DNA from: Nonomuraea cavernae
GTDB taxonomy: Bacteria; Actinomycetota; Actinomycetes; Streptosporangiales; Streptosporangiaceae
Assembly: GCF_014646355.1 (NCBI RefSeq)
Contig: NZ_BMNH01000027.1
Coordinates: 1 to 64,000, forward strand
DNA: 64,000 nt
Direction: 5' to 3'
The notes under the pieces: model-generated
The model's database searches: none
What the model saw: the letters and a program-made list of their open reading frames with translations, nothing else
What the model was told of the DNA's origin: nothing
Position numbers and translations under genes: made by a program
In this document: positions 59,744 to 64,000 of the stretch, in pieces
Numbering within the stretch: position 1 is the first letter of the stretch
How the letters are laid out: every line of letters starts with the position of its first letter

Positions 59744-60799
59744 TCAGCCGGACGCCCACTTCGTCCAGTCGGCGCTCACCTTGTCGAAGTTGTCCGCCCA
59801 CCACTGCTGGTCCATGTAGCGGCCCTGCTCACCCTGGCCGTTCTCGGTGGGGGAGAACTTCCGCGCGGTCTCGTCGAGCTCCGGCTTGGCGTCGGTGTTG
59901 ACGACTCCGTAGGTGTACTTCTCGACGAACGCCTTCTGGCCGGCCGCCGACGTCATCTCGTTGATCAGGCTCACACCCTGGTCGATGTTCTTGGAGCCCT
60001 TCACGATCGCGAGGGAGTCGACGAGCATCAGGTTGTCCTTCCACACCGGCTCGTACGTGGCGCCCGCGCGGACGGCGTCGAGGGCGCGCCCGCTCCAGGC
60101 GATCGACATCACGACCTCCTGGCTCTGCAACTGCTGCACCTGCTGCGCGCCGGTGTCGTAGAAGGCGACGTCGCCGCGGATCGCGTCGAGCTTCTTCAGC
60201 GCCCGGGCCGTGTCGAGGGGGTAGAGGTCGTCGAGGGCGACGCCGTCGGCGAGCAGCGCGGCTTCCAGCGCGCCGCCCGGGGCGTAGTTCCACACGCCGC
60301 GCTTGCCCGGGTACTTCGCCGTGTCGAAGAAGTCCGCCCACGAGGTCGGCGGGTTGCCGCCGAACTTCGACGAGTCGTACACCAGGACGTAGGACAGGAT
60401 GTCGAACGGGATGCCGCAGTCGGTGACCGCTTCGGCGGGCAGCTTGGACGTGTCGACCTTGTCCTTGATCTTCTCCAGCATGGTGCCGCACTGCGAGATC
60501 GCCCAGAAGGGCTCCAGCGTGATCACGTCCCACTGGGTGTTGCCGGAGTCCACCTGCGCCTTCAGTTTGGCGTAGTCCGTCGGGCCGTCCGAGAGGGTGC
60601 GGACGCCGTTCTTCTCACCCCACGGTTTGACGATGAGGCTCTCCTGCGTCTCCTGGTAGCCGCCGCCCCAGGACACGAAGGTGAGCTGCTTGTCGCCGCC
60701 ACCGGCACTTGAACCGTCTCCGCCGCCGCACGCTGCCAGGAGCAGCGCGAGCACCGACGTGGCGGCTGCCACCGTGACGGGCCTTCTCGACCAACCCAT
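59744..60799 (-). CDS. potD: Extracellular substrate-binding lipoprotein (PotD-like)
   Basis: This 351-aa periplasmic-type binding protein is anchored as a lipoprotein: VTVAAATSVLALLLAACGGG with the lipobox LAAC near residue 24. The mature part begins QLTFVSWGGGYQETQESLIV, typical of spermidine/putrescine and related (SBP_bac_8) receptors, with DVITLEPFWAISQCGTML, KYPGKRGVWNYAPGGALEAA and NAWSGRAL-like FAIDIT blocks. Aromatic and acidic residues expected in the pocket fit a cationic or amine ligand, not certain from sequence. It starts the importer operon. Confidence 0.9.
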   Translation of the reverse strand: MGWSRRPVTVAAATSVLALLLAACGGGDGSSAGGGDKQLTFVSWGGGYQETQESLIVKPWGEKNGVRTLSDGPTDYAKLKAQVDSGNTQWDVITLEPFWAISQCGTMLEKIKDKVDTSKLPAEAVTDCGIPFDILSYVLVYDSSKFGGNPPTSWADFFDTAKYPGKRGVWNYAPGGALEAALLADGVALDDLYPLDTARALKKLDAIRGDVAFYDTGAQQVQQLQSQEVVMSIAWSGRALDAVRAGATYEPVWKDNLMLVDSLAIVKGSKNIDQGVSLINEMTSAAGQKAFVEKYTYGVVNTDAKPELDETARKFSPTENGQGEQGRYMDQQWWADNFDKVSADWTKWASG

Positions 60800-60885
60800 G
60801 ATTCTTCCTACTGTTCGTTTGGCGATGGAACGATCCAGGGACGAGTGGTCACACGTTCCTGGGACGTGGGGGGGTGGAACGCCGC

Positions 60886-61881
60886 TCAGGCGGGGACGGG
60901 TCCCGGGATGGAGAAACGGAACTCGCAGGTCGCGTCACCGCGCGACATCAACTCGCCCCACTTCACCTCGATGTCCTCGCGGTAGGCCTTGAACTGGGAG
61001 ACGTGGAACTCGTAGTCGTAGATCTCCCCGTACCGCAGGCCGTCGAGGTCGTGCCAGGGCTGGACGAACGGGCAGAAGGTGCAGTCCTGCGACCACTCGA
61101 CGGGGGTCAGAGTGCCCTCGTCGCGGTACTGCCAGACGTCCTCGTTGCCGCCGGAGTCGTACAGCTCCATCATGTTCACCAGGTCGAGGGTCAGGCCCTT
61201 GCTCAGGTGGTCCAGGCGCATGGCGGCACCGCGCTCCGCGCCGAAGCCGCGGATGGCCTCGCGGAACATCAGGTCACCGTCGGCGCCGAAGGACTGCTCG
61301 GCCTCGCGACCGAGGTACACCAGCAGCGCGCCGCGGTTCTCTGAGGTCGCCTTGAGCAGGGCCAGACCTTCCTCGCCGGTCAGCGGGACGCCGGGGCGCG
61401 CCTCCTCACCCGGTGTCGGCGTCTGTCCCGCCTCCAGGACGAGCGAGTCGCCCTGCCACCCGGCCCGCACGTCGTCCGGCAGGTCCGCGGCGCGCATCAG
61501 GGCCGACACGAGCGCCCGGTAGTGGATCAGCGCGAACGCCGGCACCCCGGAGGCCCGGTAGTGCAGAAGCTCCGGCGTGCTGTGCAGCTCCAGTCGAAGC
61601 CCGGCCTCGCCGACGCGCAGCTCACCCCACTTCTCGGCATTGACCGACAGCAGTTCGGCCGTCCCCCAGGCGCCTACGATGCCCGGCAGGCCGTGGCCGC
61701 CGCGGCCGGCGGCGGCGACCGCACGCCAGTCGAAGTAGCCGCGCAGGGCGCGCTCGACGGTGGCGAGGCCGACTTCCTGCCGCGCCCTGGTGTACGCCAG
61801 CCCGGCGTGCCGGATGATCCGTGCCTCGTGCGTCAAGGTCGTGACCAGCGACGTCATCACGTCACTAGATTCGTGGGACAT
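60886..61881 (-). CDS. L-2-amino-thiazoline-4-carboxylic acid hydrolase-like protein
   Basis: This 331-aa protein has a C-terminal part that matches the ATC-hydrolase family (PF14196-type): WSQDCTFCPFVQPWHDLDGL, YGEIYDYEFHVSQFKAYRED and the ending GDATCEFRFSIPGPVPA, in which paired cysteines and acidic residues are conserved. The first half (LTHEARIIRHAGLAYTRARQ, YFDWRAVAAAGRGGHGLPGI) is helical. Founding members open the thiazoline ring in cysteine production. Other members are uncharacterised. AGGAGGTACG precedes ATG 61881. Its place between the importer and PucR gene suggests it hydrolyses a C-N or C-S ring bond of the imported compound. Confidence 0.72.
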   Translation of the reverse strand: MSHESSDVMTSLVTTLTHEARIIRHAGLAYTRARQEVGLATVERALRGYFDWRAVAAAGRGGHGLPGIVGAWGTAELLSVNAEKWGELRVGEAGLRLELHSTPELLHYRASGVPAFALIHYRALVSALMRAADLPDDVRAGWQGDSLVLEAGQTPTPGEEARPGVPLTGEEGLALLKATSENRGALLVYLGREAEQSFGADGDLMFREAIRGFGAERGAAMRLDHLSKGLTLDLVNMMELYDSGGNEDVWQYRDEGTLTPVEWSQDCTFCPFVQPWHDLDGLRYGEIYDYEFHVSQFKAYREDIEVKWGELMSRGDATCEFRFSIPGPVPA

Positions 61882-61988
61882 TTCGTACCTCCTGTCGGAC
61901 ACTGCTCCGGCAGACGTCGACGATCGGCGGATGTGGGGCAGGGACCGCTCGGTGGCACTGGTTTGCCCTAGAGCGTGACTGCAAGAGG

Positions 61989-62005
61989 CTGCAGTGGTGC
62001 TGCAG
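61989..62005. promoter_or_regulatory. Candidate operator, palindromic CTGCAG pair
   Basis: CTGCAG-TGGTG-CTGCAG lies in the 234-base gap between the ATC-hydrolase-like gene and the PucR gene, upstream of the former. Related half-sites occur near the starts of the flavin reductase (TCTGCAGTCTGAC, 54183) and the partial amidohydrolase (ACTGCAGCATGG, 63732). A shared motif in three promoter regions of one cluster suggests a regulator site, perhaps for PucR. It is inferred by eye only. Confidence 0.45.
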
Positions 62006-62115
62006 ATTGGGTACCAACATAGGTAGCGATGTCGGAAAAGGTCAACCAAAAACTTGCTGAACGTGTGAGCCTTTTACCTGAGCGCAACAAAGTTCCCTTG
62101 AGCCGCTTCGAGGCT

Positions 62116-63648
62116 CTAGCCGCCCGCGGGGTCCTCTGGCGCCCGCCGGGATCTCAGGGCGAGATAGAAGTCGACCTTGTCCGCCATCCGGCGCAGGTCT
62201 CGCCCCGTCACCTGCTCGATCGTCAGCAGGCGGTAGCGCAACGTGTTCACGTGGATCCCGAGAGCCTCGGCGCTCGCCTGGTACGCGCAGTTGCGGTCGA
62301 GGAACTCCATGAGCGTCTCCACCAGCTGGGACCCGTGCCGGGAGTCGTACTCCACCAGCGGGCCCAGCACCAGGTCCTGGAACCCGCCGACGATCTCCTC
62401 GTCCAGGGCGAGCAGGACCTCGTGGGTGCCGAGCCGCTCGTACCTGGCGACCCGCTCGCGCCCGGCGCCGGTGGCGGCGAGCCGGGCGGCGTGCCGGGCC
62501 GCGGTCACGGCCCGCGGCAGATCGGACTCCCCGTCGCGGGCCAGGGTCCAGCCGGCATGGACCTCCCGGTCGAGCTGGTCCTCCACACGCCTCAGCAGGC
62601 ACGCCACGGTCTGGTCGCCGACCGCCGCCCCCGGCCGCAGGATCACGACGCTCTCGCGTACGTCCGGAATGACCGCGACCTCGGCGGCCCCGCCGTCCCG
62701 GGCCGCCGGGGGCACGGCGTCGAGCAGGCTGTCGGCGACCGGTCCGGGCACGGCGGGGTAGGCGAACACCAGCACGGCCGGAGCGGGCCCGGCCAGCGGC
62801 GGGCCGGCCGGGCGGCCGCTCTCGGCCAGGGCGAGCCGTTCGCGCCGGCGTGACGCGGCGTGGCCGCGCCGCTCCCGCAGCCGGACCAGCTCGCCGCGCA
62901 GGTGGGGCAGCGCGTTGTCCAGCACGCGGCGCTCGGCCGCCGTCATGGCGGCGACCGGCCGCGCGTAGCCGAGGAAGCACCGGGCCGGCGTGACCTCGTC
63001 CACTGGCATGTCCACCCGCATGACGGTGACGGCCGTCGAGTCGGCGAGGGCGGCCTGGACGGGGAAGGCGGCGGCCTGGTGGCCGCGCCGCCAGGTCGCC
63101 GCGGCCGCGCCGGGCGGCGCGGCCGGACTCGCCCAGACCACCTCGGGACCGTCCACCACCCAGACGTCACCCGCCAGCTGCGCCGCGAGAACGCGGACCA
63201 GCTCGGGCATGCCTCCGCTCGCGACCGCGGCGGCCAGCGCCTCGTGCTGCCGCACCAGCCGGCGCAGGTCGTGGCGCTCGGCGTTCGCGGCGGCGTGGAA
63301 CGCGCGCGCGACCTCGATGAACGGCACCTCGTGCGGCACCCGGACCAGCGGGAGGCCGATGGACCGGCACGCGTCCAGCACGTCGGCGGGGACGTCCGCG
63401 CCGGGGGCTTCGACACCGTAGCCGAGGGCCGCGGCGCCCGCGCGGTGGAGCGCCTCGACGAAGCGCTCGGCGTCGCCCTCGGCCTGCCGCCAGAGCCCGA
63501 TCGTCAGGATCAGCTCGCCGCCGCCGAGGTAGGCGCTCGGGTCGGCCATGTCCGTGGAGTGCACCCAGCTGACGGGCACCGGCCGGCCGGGGCGCAGCGC
63601 GAACCGCAGGCCAAGGCCCTCCGTGGCCACGAGTTCGTGCAGGTACAC
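62116..63648 (-). CDS. PucR-family transcriptional regulator
   Basis: This is a 510-aa regulator. The N-terminal PucR ligand domain begins VYLHELVATEGLGLRFALRP, with STDMADPSAYLGGGELILTI. The linker follows. The C-terminal HTH_30 domain is FLDRNCAYQASAEALGIHVN with TLRYRLLTIEQVTGRDLRRM. PucR-type proteins activate purine, amine or amino-acid catabolic genes when their substrate is present. GTG 63648 is chosen because the divergent amidohydrolase starts at 63740, and longer versions (to 63795) would overlap it. It is the probable control gene of this catabolic cluster. Confidence 0.85.
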   Translation of the reverse strand: MYLHELVATEGLGLRFALRPGRPVPVSWVHSTDMADPSAYLGGGELILTIGLWRQAEGDAERFVEALHRAGAAALGYGVEAPGADVPADVLDACRSIGLPLVRVPHEVPFIEVARAFHAAANAERHDLRRLVRQHEALAAAVASGGMPELVRVLAAQLAGDVWVVDGPEVVWASPAAPPGAAAATWRRGHQAAAFPVQAALADSTAVTVMRVDMPVDEVTPARCFLGYARPVAAMTAAERRVLDNALPHLRGELVRLRERRGHAASRRRERLALAESGRPAGPPLAGPAPAVLVFAYPAVPGPVADSLLDAVPPAARDGGAAEVAVIPDVRESVVILRPGAAVGDQTVACLLRRVEDQLDREVHAGWTLARDGESDLPRAVTAARHAARLAATGAGRERVARYERLGTHEVLLALDEEIVGGFQDLVLGPLVEYDSRHGSQLVETLMEFLDRNCAYQASAEALGIHVNTLRYRLLTIEQVTGRDLRRMADKVDFYLALRSRRAPEDPAGG

Positions 63649-63739
63649 GCCGGTACTGTAGCAATCTCCAAGTTCCGGCCCGGCCGCCCGGAGGATCCGA
63701 CGATTGCCGTCCGGCGCGTCGGTTCGGGAAGACTGCAGC

Positions 63740-64000
63740 ATGGCCGTCAACGACATGCCGGTGCGGCTGCTGCGCTGCGAACGGATCCGCACCATGGCTC
63801 CGACCGGCGCTCCCCAGGTGGTGGACGCGCTCGCGGTCGCCGGTGACCGCGTCGCCGCCGCCGGGCCGCTGGCCGAGCTGCGCGAGCGGTTCCCCTCGGC
63901 GCCGGAGATCGACCTGGGCGGCGGATGCGCGCTGCCGGGGTTCGTCGACGCGCACCTGCACCTGACGATGGCGGCGCGCGACTCCGTCGGCGCCGACGTC
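63740..64000 (+). CDS. Amidohydrolase family protein, 5' part (runs off the window)
   Basis: An open frame without a stop begins at ATG 63740, with GGGAAG nine bases upstream, and continues to the last base (87 codons). It encodes the N-terminal barrel-end domain of an amidohydrolase: PVRLLRCERIRTMAP, VVDALAVAGDRVAAAGPLAE, and the metal motif GGGCALPGFVDAHLHLTMAA (HxH). This third YtcJ-type member of the cluster is divergent from pucR with a 91-base gap. Its true extent is beyond the window. Confidence 0.85.
   Translation, partial: MAVNDMPVRLLRCERIRTMAPTGAPQVVDALAVAGDRVAAAGPLAELRERFPSAPEIDLGGGCALPGFVDAHLHLTMAARDSVGADV

Noticed and set aside
1..64000. CRISPR array
   Set aside because: No regularly spaced short repeats with unique spacers were seen on either strand.

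Overview
The window is very GC-rich, with strong third-position GC bias, GTG starts and dense ATGA-type overlaps. Its families (actinobacterial exonuclease-TerB-BRCT proteins, tandem universal stress proteins, HxlR and PucR regulators, LLAAC lipoproteins) point to a soil actinomycete. A member of the Streptosporangiales (Nonomuraea/Streptosporangium-like) is my best guess, but the genus is inference.

Region by region. (1) 1-1.85 kb is an insertion-sequence graveyard: ISAs1-, IS3- and IS5-type transposase fragments, apparently nested. (2) 2.2-12.9 kb is a defence island. It starts with a tight four-gene run: a DEDDh exonuclease-TerB-BRCT protein broken by one frameshift in a C-run, a 201-aa unknown, a PD-(D/E)XK nuclease fused to an SF2 helicase, and a 717-aa protein of no recognised family. 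A two-gene Gabija-type system (GajA OLD nuclease and GajB UvrD-like helicase) follows about 1 kb later and ends at a strong hairpin terminator. (3) 13.3-19 kb is bounded by two 187-bp direct repeats, each ending in the 3' half of a CAU-anticodon tRNA. A tyrosine-integrase N-terminal fragment sits just before the second copy. This looks like the scar of site-specific integration and holds a secreted propeller/Ig protein, a methyltransferase and a small secreted protein, plus sodA and IS256 scraps. (4) 19.1-25.8 kb has an HxlR/TfoX operon facing a SnoaL-like gene, then a mosaic of broken genes (TnpB tail, kinase-WD40, resolvase, integrase tail joined to DUF3592), a lipoprotein, and an IS3 remnant that cut a universal stress gene.

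(5) 26-37.4 kb and 41.8-45.8 kb resemble a hypoxia/dormancy (DosR-type) gene set: universal stress proteins, acetyl-CoA synthetase, an orphan ATP-cone, CBS proteins, a PRPP-synthetase-like phosphoribosyltransferase, a pyruvate-dehydrogenase-like operon carrying its own acyl carrier protein, a photolyase, and pyruvate formate-lyase with its activase. A GGGACTT-type DosR-like box lies upstream of the CBS-BON gene. A GmrSD type IV restriction enzyme carrying an alkyltransferase-like domain (38.6-41.1 kb) interrupts the set, next to a second copy of the DUF3592 locus.

(6) 45.9-64 kb holds a PhzF-family gene, an ATPase relic, and a large catabolic and transport cluster. That cluster has a C45 acyltransferase/peptidase, two complete amidohydrolases and one partial, a polysaccharide-deacetylase-like hydrolase, an M20 peptidase, an HpaB-type flavin monooxygenase with its reductase, an agmatinase-type ureohydrolase, a complete PotABCD-like importer, an ATC-hydrolase-like protein and a PucR regulator. 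Together they suggest import, ring or side-chain oxidation and stepwise amide/guanidine hydrolysis of an unidentified nitrogen-rich cationic compound.
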